Positions 34,061-40,929 are shown, counted from the first letter of the stretch. The stretch: 43,460 nucleotides of DNA from a virus (IMGVR_UViG_3300042430_000326:1-43460), one strand, 5' to 3'. Translations and numbers: made by a program. Notes: generated from the sequence alone by a model not told the origin.

Positions 34061-34369
34061 TTGAAACTTTTAATCACTACACAGGTCTACGAGAACTACG
34101 GTGCCCACGATTGGGACGGAGTTGGTGAGTGCCCACAGTACTGGAAAGCCAAGGGCGGTTCAGACTACGTGGTCAAGAACATCAACATCAACAAGGTCAC
34201 GGAGACTGTGATGGGTGTGCGTGGTCAGATTGAGCAGGACAATGATGCCTTCCGCGAGACCATTATTGATTGGTCTATCGTGGCTGATGATGCTCTCACA
34301 GAGTTCGAGCAGAGCCAGTTGAACTACGAAGGTCACATCCGTTACGCTTCTAAAGAGATTGCCTGGTAA
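34061..34369 (+). CDS. Hypothetical protein (102 aa), TTG start
   Basis: The frame reads (M)KLLITTQVYENYGAHDWDGV and continues to EIAW. The leader GGAGCGAAAC is followed directly by TTG, the only plausible start. This is a pattern I associate with phage hypothetical proteins of unknown role. Confidence 0.72.
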   Translation: MKLLITTQVYENYGAHDWDGVGECPQYWKAKGGSDYVVKNININKVTETVMGVRGQIEQDNDAFRETIIDWSIVADDALTEFEQSQLNYEGHIRYASKEIAW

Positions 34370-34373
34370 TTGG

Positions 34374-34402
34374 TTGACAGTTTGGGCTTTTGATCGTATA
34401 AT
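34374..34402 (+). promoter_or_regulatory. Promoter of the 34434 operon
   Basis: TTGACA-17-TATAAT with TTTGG in the spacer. Confidence 0.92.
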
Positions 34403-34433
34403 ATACATATACTGAAACACAAAGGAGCGCGAA

Positions 34434-34640
34434 ATGGCATTCATCACCCTGGGCAAGAGAGACGAAAAGTGGCAACCACGCAAGGGGCTGGAAGGACCGT
34501 TTTGGTTCGTTGATCGGGTCTTGTATTACGATCCAAAGGCAGGCCAGTACTGGGATCCAACCACCGACTTCTATGTAGAGAACGCAGAAGTGGATCGCTT
34601 GCAGAACCGCTTGATGGAAGTTATGAGGGCTGGGGTATGA
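34434..34640 (+). CDS. Hypothetical protein (68 aa)
   Basis: The frame starts MAFITLGKRDEKWQPRKGLE and has Trp/Tyr-rich strands (YYDPKAGQYWDPTTDFYV). The leader is GGAGCGCGAA. It overlaps the next gene by ATGA. Confidence 0.7.
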   Translation: MAFITLGKRDEKWQPRKGLEGPFWFVDRVLYYDPKAGQYWDPTTDFYVENAEVDRLQNRLMEVMRAGV

Positions 34641-34990
34641 GATACATTTTGGCAGCGTGGGACTCCACCGGCTTTGAAACCCTGCAGGACATCACCCACT
34701 TTCATCCTGAGAACTTTGAAAAGGGTCAGTTGATTGAGATCCTCAGTGGCCGTAGAAAGACTGAGAATCCGTTGGGTCGACAGATTTCAATGATGAAGTT
34801 GAGGGCACAGGCCAATAGTCAACGAACCTATGAAATCTACATGTTCACCACCCTGGACGACATTGAGTTTAAGGATGTAGAAGATTGGATGATCGGCGAT
34901 CCGCAGAGTTTGGTAGACTGGGTTAGAAAGAATCATGCTGTAAAGATCTACAGTGATTATGTCCCTAATCACCGTAGGGCTATTGTTTAA
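34637..34990 (+). CDS. Hypothetical protein (117 aa)
   Basis: The frame starts MRYILAAWDSTGFETLQDIT. It is a mixed alpha/beta protein without recognised motifs, coupled to the previous gene. Confidence 0.68.
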   Translation: MRYILAAWDSTGFETLQDITHFHPENFEKGQLIEILSGRRKTENPLGRQISMMKLRAQANSQRTYEIYMFTTLDDIEFKDVEDWMIGDPQSLVDWVRKNHAVKIYSDYVPNHRRAIV

Positions 34991-34995
34991 ATTGG

Positions 34996-35024
34996 TTGAC
35001 AGTTTGGCAGTTTGGCGCTATAAT
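34996..35024 (+). promoter_or_regulatory. Promoter of the 35051 operon
   Basis: TTGACA-17-TATAAT with TTTGG in the spacer. Confidence 0.92.
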
Positions 35025-35050
35025 AAACACATACACACAAAGGAGCGAAG

Positions 35051-35344
35051 ATGAAGTTTACACAAACAGATTGGACAGAGGCAAACGGCACTAGCCTGCA
35101 GGGATATGTAACCGCTTACTACCATGAACTGGTAGAAGTGTTTGGCCAGCCCGAAGGCGGCGGCGACAAGACCACAGTGGAGTGGTGTTTGGAATTTGAA
35201 GATGGCACAGTGGCCACAATATACGATTGGAAAGAATACGAAACCCCAATGGGCCAGTATCGTTGGCACATCGGTGGCAAGAGCAAGCAAGCAGTTCATG
35301 CAGTAACTTCAACTTTCAAGGATCATCAATATGACACACATTGA
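35051..35344 (+). CDS. Hypothetical protein (97 aa)
   Basis: The sequence WTEANGTSLQGYVTAYYHEL, FGQPEGGGDKTTVEWCLEFE, YDWKEYETP resembles small phage proteins that I have seen repeatedly in phage genomes. The function is unknown. The leader is GGAGCGAAG. Confidence 0.72.
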   Translation: MKFTQTDWTEANGTSLQGYVTAYYHELVEVFGQPEGGGDKTTVEWCLEFEDGTVATIYDWKEYETPMGQYRWHIGGKSKQAVHAVTSTFKDHQYDTH

Positions 35345-35513
35345 ACGATTGGCTAACGAGATTGCAGTGCTGAGTAATGACAGCCTCTCTAAGTTGGCTG
35401 CTGAGTTGGTTAAAGAGTATCCTACTCGTGCAACTACATTTGAGTTCAGTCTTAGCGTTGAGATCCAGGACGCTACGATTACGCAAGACCCCTGGAAATT
35501 TGTTAATCTTTAA
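35331..35513 (+). CDS. Hypothetical protein (60 aa)
   Basis: This is a helical frame MTHIERLANEIAVLSNDSLS, then VKEYPTRATTFEFSLSVEIQ. It overlaps the previous gene by 14 bases and is followed by the RBS AAGGAG of the next. Confidence 0.62.
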   Translation: MTHIERLANEIAVLSNDSLSKLAAELVKEYPTRATTFEFSLSVEIQDATITQDPWKFVNL

Positions 35514-35522
35514 GGAGCCGAC

Positions 35523-36137
35523 ATGCCAAATTGGTGCAACAACACACTGACACTCACCCACGAAGACCCAGCAATGATCCTTCGTGCTAAAGAAGCACTT
35601 GATCGTGGAGAGTTCCTCAATGAGTTCATTCCGGTGCCAACGGATCTGCAGATCGTTGCAGGATCGTTAGGTGACGGTGACGAGCAGAAAGAATTGGAAC
35701 GCAAGACTGCTGAGAATCGCGAGAAGTATGGTTACGGCAACTGGTATGACTTCTGCGTAGGTGAATGGGGCACCAAGTGGGATGTAGGTGGCGATGGTCA
35801 GAGTGATATCCACCCTGATGGTAAGATGCTACACACATCGTTCGACTCAGCGTGGAGCCCTCCAGTCGCTGCCTATGACAAGTTGGTGGAGTTGGGCTTT
35901 GGTGTCAACGCCATGTATTACGAAGGTGGTATGGCCTATGCTGGCGCCTATGATGAGCATGGTGATCAAGAGATCAATCTCGAAGGCATGAGTGCCGACG
36001 ACATTGAGCGTGATCATCCTGAACTGGACGAAGCATTTGCTATCTCAGAAAGCATTCGTGAATACGAAGCAGAGCAAGAGGAAGAGCTTACTGAGTGGAT
36101 TAAGGATGGCGTTGCAGCCAATGAGGGAACAAAATGA
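35523..36137 (+). CDS. Api92-like protein with YubB/ferredoxin-like domain
   Basis: The 204-residue protein opens MPNWCNNTLTLTHEDP, and has EFIPVPTDL, NWYDFCVGEWGTKWDVG and FDSAWSPPVAAYDKL. These are the hallmarks of the Api92/DUF1281-type family with an alpha/beta ferredoxin-like fold, found in phages and plasmids. The function is unknown. The C-terminus is a long acidic helix. The leader is AAGGAGCCGAC. Confidence 0.85.
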   Translation: MPNWCNNTLTLTHEDPAMILRAKEALDRGEFLNEFIPVPTDLQIVAGSLGDGDEQKELERKTAENREKYGYGNWYDFCVGEWGTKWDVGGDGQSDIHPDGKMLHTSFDSAWSPPVAAYDKLVELGFGVNAMYYEGGMAYAGAYDEHGDQEINLEGMSADDIERDHPELDEAFAISESIREYEAEQEEELTEWIKDGVAANEGTK

Positions 36138-36328
36138 CAAGGAAATATGAATTTAAATTCACAATCGAGTGTGCCAGCGATGGCAGACCCGATATGGATC
36201 GAGTCGAACACATGATCGACTTGAACATGCAGGATCTGGTCTTTGACGATGAGTTCATCGCCGCCTTAGACGAGAAGGAAAGCGTCAGTATTCAAGTTGT
36301 TCCGCAATTTGGTAAACCAAACAGTTGA
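36134..36328 (+). CDS. Hypothetical protein (64 aa)
   Basis: The frame MTRKYEFKFTIECASDGRPD, then EHMIDLNMQDLVFDDEF is a short beta-alpha-beta protein. It overlaps the previous gene by ATGA, and its stop overlaps the next promoter. Confidence 0.68.
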   Translation: MTRKYEFKFTIECASDGRPDMDRVEHMIDLNMQDLVFDDEFIAALDEKESVSIQVVPQFGKPNS

Positions 36329-36353
36329 CCAATTCGAATATTGATGCTATACT
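36325..36353 (+). promoter_or_regulatory. Promoter of the 36409 gene
   Basis: TTGACC-17-TATACT. The leader contains CATGC/GCATG arms (near 36359-36379) followed by ATTTTT, possibly a weak attenuator. Confidence 0.82.
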
Positions 36354-36408
36354 AATAACATGCTGAATTGGTTGGCATGATTTTTACACACACAGAAGGA
36401 AGTTAAAA

Positions 36409-36714
36409 ATGAGTACCGATAAGAAATTTGCAGTAGCAGGTGTTTCAACCCTCGAAGGCAAGACCAAATTGCGCTTCGCTAACGATACCATGCGTATCAA
36501 GATCCTGGCAAAGAACGGCCACACTGACGTTGAGTTGGTTGAGCTGCCAGTAGAGATGACTAAGGCAGAAGCTGTACAGCACCTTAAGTCTATCCAGTTC
36601 GGCATAGGCAATGCTGCTATCCAAGCTGCTGTTGCCTATGCAGAGAAGAAAAACCCAGCCCCCCGGGCTGCGGTCAAAGCCCCTGTCGCGAAGACAGCGG
36701 CTGTTGTTGCCTAA
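36409..36714 (+). CDS. Hypothetical protein with Ala/Pro-rich tail (101 aa)
   Basis: The protein has a beta-rich first half (FAVAGVSTLEGKTKLRFAND), a helix and a low-complexity end (APRAAVKAPVAKTAAVVA). The leader AGAAGGAAGTTAAAAATG lacks the GGAGCGAA element. Its stop overlaps the anti-RBS hairpin, and a strong terminator follows. It is probably well expressed. Confidence 0.72.
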   Translation: MSTDKKFAVAGVSTLEGKTKLRFANDTMRIKILAKNGHTDVELVELPVEMTKAEAVQHLKSIQFGIGNAAIQAAVAYAEKKNPAPRAAVKAPVAKTAAVVA

Positions 36715-36734
36715 TACCGATTCGCTCCCGGTAT
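36714..36734 (+). ncRNA. Anti-RBS hairpin, copy 2 (candidate 3'UTR sRNA)
   Basis: ATACCG and CGGTAT form a perfect 6-bp stem exposing the nine-base loop ATTCGCTCC, the exact reverse complement of GGAGCGAAT. With the terminator at 36748-36784 this makes a compact sRNA-like 3' end. Its 15-base core is identical to 29802-29816. Confidence 0.6.
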
Positions 36735-36747
36735 AGAGGCAACTTTG

Positions 36748-36784
36748 GCATAACCCTGCTAGGTGTAGGGTTATGCTTTTTTTT
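36748..36784 (+). terminator. Rho-independent terminator
   Basis: GCATAACCCT/AGGGTTATGC, a perfect 10-bp stem followed by eight T residues. Confidence 0.95.
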
Positions 36785-36786
36785 GG

Positions 36787-36815
36787 TTGACAATTTGGAC
36801 GTTGTGCGTTATAAT
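36787..36815 (+). promoter_or_regulatory. Promoter of the 36845 gene
   Basis: TTGACA-17-TATAAT with TTTGG in the spacer, starting right after the terminator. Confidence 0.92.
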
Positions 36816-36844
36816 TACAGCTTACACACACAAAAGGACACACA

Positions 36845-37096
36845 ATGTTTACAAATTGCATAGCCTACGCAAAGCTAGTTTACAACAAAAAATTAAAAGC
36901 ATATAAAGTACAGTTTGCATTTAATGTACACAAAAAAATGGTGGGGGACGAGATTAAGTATATATTCCCTACACAAGCAAAATGCAACTATGTTAGTGGG
37001 GACTTACTTGCAGACAACTTGCAAAACGAGGTGCAACGCACTGTGGCTTCTGCGCAACAAAGTTTGCGTACTACAAACATTGTATTTGTTGACTAA
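36845..37096 (+). CDS. Hypothetical protein (83 aa)
   Basis: The frame starts MFTNCIAYAKLVYNKKLKAY and is Lys/Asn-rich. Its leader is AAAAGGACACACA. Codon choice is A-rich, like the next three genes. The function is unknown. Confidence 0.7.
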   Translation: MFTNCIAYAKLVYNKKLKAYKVQFAFNVHKKMVGDEIKYIFPTQAKCNYVSGDLLADNLQNEVQRTVASAQQSLRTTNIVFVD

Positions 37097-37114
37097 ACTG
37101 TAGGGTTATACATA

Positions 37115-37143
37115 GCGCACTTGACATTTTGGACAAAGTGCGC
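37115..37143 (+). promoter_or_regulatory. Inverted repeat spanning a promoter core (1 of 3)
   Basis: GCGCACTT (37115-37122) and AAGTGCGC (37136-37143) are perfect arms. They enclose the -35 and most of the spacer and end at the -10. Confidence 0.75.
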
Positions 37144-37149
37144 TATAAT
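37121..37149 (+). promoter_or_regulatory. Promoter of the 37176 gene
   Basis: TTGACA-17-TATAAT; the core TTGACATTTTGGACA is shared with the next two promoters. Confidence 0.92.
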
Positions 37150-37175
37150 AACAACATAGCAACAAAGGAAACACA

Positions 37176-37319
37176 ATGCAAAATACAAAAAGCAAATTAG
37201 ACAGTTTAATGTTACAGTTACAAACAGTGCTAGAAGAAGCAGAACTAGACGAACATGTTGCAATACAAAACGCATTTAATGCGTTAGCTTGTGCGCTAGA
37301 CGACACAATTATACAATAA
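37176..37319 (+). CDS. Hypothetical protein (47 aa)
   Basis: The frame reads MQNTKSKLDSLMLQLQTVLE ... LACALDDTIIQ, an amphipathic helical protein. The promoter and RBS AAAGGAAAC support it. Its pattern (MxxxKxKLxxLxxxLxxxL) resembles the 37861 product, so the two may be related. Confidence 0.68.
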   Translation: MQNTKSKLDSLMLQLQTVLEEAELDEHVAIQNAFNALACALDDTIIQ

Positions 37320-37351
37320 CACTACAGCGCATAGGGTTATTGCGCACACAC

Positions 37352-37380
37352 TTGACATTTTGGACAAGGTGTGCTATAAT
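37352..37380 (+). promoter_or_regulatory. Promoter of the 37412 gene
   Basis: TTGACA-17-TATAAT. Arms CACACTT (37347-37353) and AAGGTGTG (from 37366) pair over 7 bp with one G-T. Confidence 0.92.
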
Positions 37381-37411
37381 ACATTTTTAAACAGCATTAG
37401 GAGCGAATACT

Positions 37412-37789
37412 ATGCAAGCAACACAATTTGAAGTTAGCGACAAGCTGACACTGGCAACTACAGACACTAGCGAAGACAGCATTAGCACAACATACGACTG
37501 CAACATAGAAGTGCAACTAGCAGGCGACAGCATATGGGACTGCGAGATTGAGGCAGTTACAGTTACAAGCGTACACATACACGAGCAATGGTGGGACGAA
37601 TTGGACGGCGACAGTAGCATACACATTACAGTGTGCTATAACGTAGACGGCGATGCAGAGTACGAGGGCAGCTGGAGACTGTATACAGACAGCGGCTTTG
37701 TAGATGCGATTAGCACACTGCTAGGTACAGACGTTATGTTTACAGAGCAGGGTATGCAAGACGACGGCTATGCGAGCATGGAGCTGTAA
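37412..37789 (+). CDS. Hypothetical acidic protein (125 aa)
   Basis: This is a very acidic beta-rich protein (EVSDKLTLATTDTSEDSIST, CEIEAVTVTSVHIHEQWWDE). All 12 serines use AGC or AGT. The leader GGAGCGAAT is a perfect nine-base match to the anti-RBS loop. The function is unknown; acidic beta-rich phage proteins are sometimes DNA mimics, but nothing here proves it. Confidence 0.7.
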   Translation: MQATQFEVSDKLTLATTDTSEDSISTTYDCNIEVQLAGDSIWDCEIEAVTVTSVHIHEQWWDELDGDSSIHITVCYNVDGDAEYEGSWRLYTDSGFVDAISTLLGTDVMFTEQGMQDDGYASMEL

Positions 37790-37795
37790 TACTAC

Positions 37796-37828
37796 AGCAC
37801 ACACTTGACATTTTGGACAGTGTGTGCT
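37796..37828 (+). promoter_or_regulatory. Inverted repeat spanning a promoter core (3 of 3)
   Basis: AGCACACACT (37796-37805) and AGTGTGTGCT (37819-37828) are perfect 10-bp arms around the -35 and spacer. Confidence 0.78.
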
Positions 37829-37833
37829 ATAAT
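37805..37833 (+). promoter_or_regulatory. Promoter of the 37861 gene
   Basis: TTGACA-17-TATAAT with the shared core TTGACATTTTGGACA. Confidence 0.92.
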
Positions 37834-37860
37834 TAACACTTAACAACAAAGGAGCAGTAA

Positions 37861-38016
37861 ATGAAAGAAGCAATACTTGCAAAGCTAGCGGAAGTAGAAG
37901 CTATGCTGTTAGAGGCAAGCTGTGACGGGGAGCAACTAGCAGAGCTAGAATGCTTTGGGGATATGGAAAGTCCGCTTAACATGCTAGTGCAAGCGGTTGA
38001 CTACTACGTAGACTAA
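37861..38016 (+). CDS. Hypothetical protein (51 aa)
   Basis: The frame reads MKEAILAKLAEVEAMLLEAS ... LVQAVDYYVD, helical and acidic. Strong promoter and RBS AAAGGAGCAG. It is similar in design to the 37176 product. Confidence 0.7.
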   Translation: MKEAILAKLAEVEAMLLEASCDGEQLAELECFGDMESPLNMLVQAVDYYVD

Positions 38017-38030
38017 CCTGTAGGGGCGTA

Positions 38031-38040
38031 GGCCCCGCTG
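38031..38040 (+). repeat. GGCCCCGCTG repeat, copy 6
   Basis: Here the GCCCC of the repeat pairs with GGGGC at 38023-38027 to form a short hairpin. Confidence 0.7.
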
Positions 38041-38051
38041 CCCAACGGCGG

Positions 38052-38080
38052 TTGACACCTAGCCAAAAGCATGTTATAAT
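38052..38080 (+). promoter_or_regulatory. Promoter of the 38111 operon
   Basis: TTGACA-17-TATAAT; the spacer has TAGCCAAA instead of TTTGG. Confidence 0.92.
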
Positions 38081-38110
38081 ACATTTACACTAACACATTA
38101 GGAGCAGACA

Positions 38111-38401
38111 ATGGATATCAAACAGATCAATCAAGCGATCATGTTCAGTGACTTGACCAACGACGAGTTGATGTCAGTGATCGATGCAGTTAAGTGGAAG
38201 CGGGCAACTATCGCCAAACTGACCAAAGCCAGCTTGCGAGTAGGCGATAACGTCAACTTCACATCTAGCAAGTTAGGTCGGAACGTGACAGGTGTTGTCA
38301 CTAAGATCGCTATCAAGTTCGTTACCGTCAAGACTGCGCAGGGTGCATGGCGAGTACCTGCGAACATGTTAACCAAAATCGAAGACCGAGAATTTGCGTA
38401 A
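38111..38401 (+). CDS. Hypothetical protein (96 aa), possible KOW/SH3-like barrel
   Basis: N-terminal helices (MDIKQINQAIMFSDLTNDEL) are followed by a beta-rich basic part LRVGDNVNFTSSKLGRNVTG, then FVTVKTAQGAWRVPANMLTK, which looks like a KOW/SH3-like nucleic-acid-binding barrel. The leader is AGGAGCAGACA. Confidence 0.68.
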   Translation: MDIKQINQAIMFSDLTNDELMSVIDAVKWKRATIAKLTKASLRVGDNVNFTSSKLGRNVTGVVTKIAIKFVTVKTAQGAWRVPANMLTKIEDREFA

Positions 38402-38409
38402 ATAAACAC

Positions 38410-38736
38410 ATGAGCAAATTAGAATACTATTGCAGGCCCTTGGTGGCCTTTGATGCACATAACAAAGATCATCGTCGCTATTACGCAGAGTTCGTGGAAC
38501 ACAGCAGTTGGGGCCGTTGCCCAGTCCGCTTCATCTGTCCAGAAGACAATGGCGGTGACTTGATCTCCATGATCAAGAACAATCTCATCCAATACTATAT
38601 CGACCGTGAGTTTGGTGGCGGAAAGTTGGCCACTGAGCGATCAAAGAGTCTTGACGAACAGGCCGGCGTTCTCTACAAGAAAGCCGGTGCTCTGCGCAAA
38701 GAAGCAGCCGCATTGACCAAACCCAGGAGAAAATGA
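38410..38736 (+). CDS. Hypothetical protein (108 aa)
   Basis: The frame starts MSKLEYYCRPLVAFDAHNKD; HRRYYAEFVEHSSWGRCPVR and a basic helical tail follow. ATG 38410 is 8 bases after the previous stop; the longer in-frame start at 38347 is inside the upstream gene and is rejected. It overlaps the next gene by ATGA. Confidence 0.7.
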   Translation: MSKLEYYCRPLVAFDAHNKDHRRYYAEFVEHSSWGRCPVRFICPEDNGGDLISMIKNNLIQYYIDREFGGGKLATERSKSLDEQAGVLYKKAGALRKEAAALTKPRRK

Positions 38737-39119
38737 TGGAATGGCTAGACTTCGTGTTGGGCGCGGCCTTGGGAGGCTTTTTGGGCTTCAAGGTAGCCGA
38801 ACACATCCATGTCACTATGTTCAAAGACATCCTGATCAAACTCAAGGTCAAAGACTCAGACATGCGCAACATGATGCAGGATCTGCAGAAGGATCTGCCT
38901 GAAGACCACGAGGATGCAATGCCCCGTATAGAAGTCCGGGTTGAGAAGGTGAATGATCAACTGTATGTGTACCGTTTGGATACCATGGAGTTCCTATGTC
39001 AAGGAGCAAACCGTGAAGCCGTTCTAGCCTGCTTGAGTGATCGCTTCCACAAGGACTTTACCATTGTACTATCAGAAGAGCATGGTGCGCAATTCCTAAA
39101 GGAAAGCCCTAGAACCTAA
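38733..39119 (+). CDS. Membrane-anchored hypothetical protein (128 aa)
   Basis: An N-terminal hydrophobic segment (WLDFVLGAALGGFLGFKVAE) precedes a charged cytoplasmic or periplasmic domain with KVNDQLYVYRLDTMEFLCQG. The function is unknown. Confidence 0.7.
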   Translation: MMEWLDFVLGAALGGFLGFKVAEHIHVTMFKDILIKLKVKDSDMRNMMQDLQKDLPEDHEDAMPRIEVRVEKVNDQLYVYRLDTMEFLCQGANREAVLACLSDRFHKDFTIVLSEEHGAQFLKESPRT

Positions 39120-39130
39120 AGGGCATTTGG

Positions 39131-39159
39131 TTGACAGATTGGCAGTTCAGTGTTATAAT
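39131..39159 (+). promoter_or_regulatory. Promoter of a leaderless membrane-protein gene
   Basis: TTGACA-17-TATAAT with ATTGG in the spacer. The -10 ends 6 bp before ATG 39166. Confidence 0.92.
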
Positions 39160-39165
39160 ACACAC

Positions 39166-39396
39166 ATGAACAAAACAAATGACATTCTACAATGGACGGG
39201 TGCTGTAGCCATAGTGCTAGGGCACATTCTCAATGCTGTGGGTCCTGCGGCATATCCCTACAATATTATTGTGTTCGCTGTGGGAACAGTACTGTTCCTA
39301 ACCTGGGCCTTCCGTGTCAAGAACCGCCCACAACTGATGGTTAATGTGATTTCATTAGCCATAGGCATTGTAGGGTTATTGAAAGCTGTTGGTTGA
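39166..39396 (+). CDS. Small membrane protein, predicted leaderless (76 aa)
   Basis: MNKTNDILQWTGAVAIVLGH opens a protein with three hydrophobic segments (TGAVAIVLGHILNAVG, YNIIVFAVGTVLFLTWAF, VISLAIGIVGLLKAVG). The pattern resembles small phage membrane proteins of the YgaP/inner-membrane type. The predicted transcription start coincides with the ATG. An in-frame GTG/ATG before the promoter is rejected. Confidence 0.75.
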   Translation: MNKTNDILQWTGAVAIVLGHILNAVGPAAYPYNIIVFAVGTVLFLTWAFRVKNRPQLMVNVISLAIGIVGLLKAVG

Positions 39397-39421
39397 CAGA
39401 TTGGACGAATGGCGCTATAAT
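39393..39421 (+). promoter_or_regulatory. Promoter of the 39454 operon
   Basis: TTGACA-17-TATAAT with ATTGG in the spacer. Confidence 0.92.
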
Positions 39422-39453
39422 TAATGCTTACACACACTAAACAGGAGCTGAAT

Positions 39454-39807
39454 ATGAATGCAATCGCAACAGTGATCACAGAGCAGGCAGTACAGGACGC
39501 AACCAACGAAGCTGGTATGCAGGCTCGTACAGCCGCTAAGGCATTCCTGCAGAAGCATGGCGATCGTGATGCTTGTGGCTTTGCTTGGGTGGATGTCTAC
39601 GGTGTCCGTTCTAACTCCAAGCTGGGCAAGTGGTTGCAGGCCGCTGGCTTCCGCAAATCCTACACAGGCAGTCTCCAACTTTGGAATCCAAGCCAAGCAG
39701 GTGTGCAGAGCATCAGCGTTCTGGAAGCAGGTGCTGAGGCCTACGCAGAGGTGCTGAAGACCAAGTTGGGCTTGGACAAGGTCTACGCTGGAAGCAGGTT
39801 GGATTGA
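39454..39807 (+). CDS. Hypothetical protein (117 aa)
   Basis: The frame has MNAIATVITEQAVQDATNEA, then DACGFAWVDVYGVRSNSKLG and SLQLWNPSQAGVQSISVLEA, a pattern I associate with conserved phage hypothetical proteins. The RBS CAGGAGCTGA sets the start. It overlaps the next gene as TGATG. Confidence 0.72.
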   Translation: MNAIATVITEQAVQDATNEAGMQARTAAKAFLQKHGDRDACGFAWVDVYGVRSNSKLGKWLQAAGFRKSYTGSLQLWNPSQAGVQSISVLEAGAEAYAEVLKTKLGLDKVYAGSRLD

Positions 39808-40127
39808 TGGAAGCCCTCCGAGAAACAACCGGGGGGCAGTTCCCCCCGCACATATACCTACTAGATGGAAACAAACTGGTAGCATACATAAAGACCGGAA
39901 CATCGGAGCCTTACTATTTCAAGAATGGTATCAAGGGTTTCGACAAGCGAGGCAGGAAGTTTGAGAGTATAACTCCTAACCCGTTTAAGGTCAAGACACC
40001 AAGTAATCTAATCACTATCAAAGGCTCCAATGGCAAAGAATACACCGTCGATCCAGAAGCAAAAACCTGTACCTGTCCAGGGTTCCAATTTCGAGGTGCC
40101 TGCAAACACCTGGCAAGCCATAGTTGA
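39807..40127 (+). CDS. SWIM zinc-finger protein
   Basis: The 106-residue protein ends in YTVDPEAKTCTCPGFQFRGA then CKHL, the SWIM pattern CxC-x(n)-CxH. SWIM domains bind zinc and help protein or nucleic-acid interaction. ATG 39807 overlaps the previous stop. Confidence 0.8.
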   Translation: MEALRETTGGQFPPHIYLLDGNKLVAYIKTGTSEPYYFKNGIKGFDKRGRKFESITPNPFKVKTPSNLITIKGSNGKEYTVDPEAKTCTCPGFQFRGACKHLASHS

Positions 40128-40145
40128 CAGAATGCTGTCAGGCAA

Positions 40146-40376
40146 ATGAAGCGGTTTACCTTTTGGCGTAATGCCATCGTATCGGAACTCTACGTGGTTG
40201 AATGTGAAACAGAAGCACAGGCCCGCGAGATGTTAAACGACGGCCTAGTGGAAGTCCACTCCGAAGAGTGGGTGGATTGGGCAACTAGGGACTACGAGCT
40301 AGAGCACGAAGAGATCATAGACCCTTTGTACCGTATGGTTAAAGACTATGAATCGGTTGACAGTTTGGGTGAATGA
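40146..40376 (+). CDS. Hypothetical acidic protein (76 aa)
   Basis: The frame starts MKRFTFWRNAIVSELYVVEC and is dominated by acidic residues (WVDWATRDYELEHEEIIDPL). A short inverted repeat TGACAG-aatg-CTGTCA (40125-40140) lies just before it. The next promoter -35 is within its last codons. Confidence 0.65.
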   Translation: MKRFTFWRNAIVSELYVVECETEAQAREMLNDGLVEVHSEEWVDWATRDYELEHEEIIDPLYRMVKDYESVDSLGE

Positions 40377-40385
40377 GACTATAAT
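40357..40385 (+). promoter_or_regulatory. Promoter of the 40413 operon
   Basis: TTGACA-17-TATAAT with TTTGG in the spacer; the -35 lies in the coding end of the upstream gene. Confidence 0.9.
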
Positions 40386-40412
40386 TAACACATAGCAACA
40401 AAGGAGCTGGCA

Positions 40413-40523
40413 ATGGTTAAACTCGTAGGTTGGATCGCTGTTACATGGTTCTTGTTCCACTTTGGCATTGCACAGGCTCTGCTGTTATGGACCGCAGGTG
40501 TAGGCACTGTGCTTTTTGGATAA
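40413..40523 (+). CDS. Small membrane protein (36 aa)
   Basis: The frame reads MVKLVGWIAVTWFLFHFGIA ... WTAGVGTVLFG, hydrophobic throughout. It has a promoter and RBS AAAGGAGCTGG. Confidence 0.72.
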   Translation: MVKLVGWIAVTWFLFHFGIAQALLLWTAGVGTVLFG

Positions 40524-40524
40524 C

Positions 40525-40929
40525 ATGATGGAATATCACATTGAAGCTGGCGCCAAGACCCGCCGTTATATTGAATCGGTCATGCCCTCCATGCTGACAC
40601 AATTGGGCTTGAATCGTAGCCGCAAACTGTTGGTGATCAAGGTGGATCCAGAACTAGAAGAGATGGGCACAACCATTCCTCTAACAGGTATAGACACATT
40701 CCTTGTGGTGCTCAAGCCCAATCGCAACTGGGTCACATTGGGCGTCACACTGGCACACGAGTTGACCCACGTGGCGCAGTTTGCCAAGGGTCATTTGAAG
40801 CCTACGGCCAAGGGCACCATGTGGAAGGGCCGGCTGTACAAGAGGAATCATCCTTACCTTGATCAACCCTGGGAAATCCAGGCCTTTGCCAAGCAGGAGA
40901 TTGTGTTCCGTAGGGCAATAGAGTTGTAA
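40525..40929 (+). CDS. Small HExxH metallopeptidase-like protein
   Basis: The 134-residue protein has LAHELTHVAQFAKG, an HExxH zincin helix, and a Glu/Gln-rich downstream helix PWEIQAFAKQ that could supply the third ligand. It resembles minimal SprT-like/zincin proteins. ATG 40525 follows the previous TAA by one base; 40528 is an alternative. Confidence 0.72.
   Translation: MMEYHIEAGAKTRRYIESVMPSMLTQLGLNRSRKLLVIKVDPELEEMGTTIPLTGIDTFLVVLKPNRNWVTLGVTLAHELTHVAQFAKGHLKPTAKGTMWKGRLYKRNHPYLDQPWEIQAFAKQEIVFRRAIEL

Noticed and set aside
37115-37833. CRISPR array suggested by regularly spaced TTGACATTTTGGACA
   Set aside because: Only three copies at unequal spacing, each a promoter core followed by a gene.
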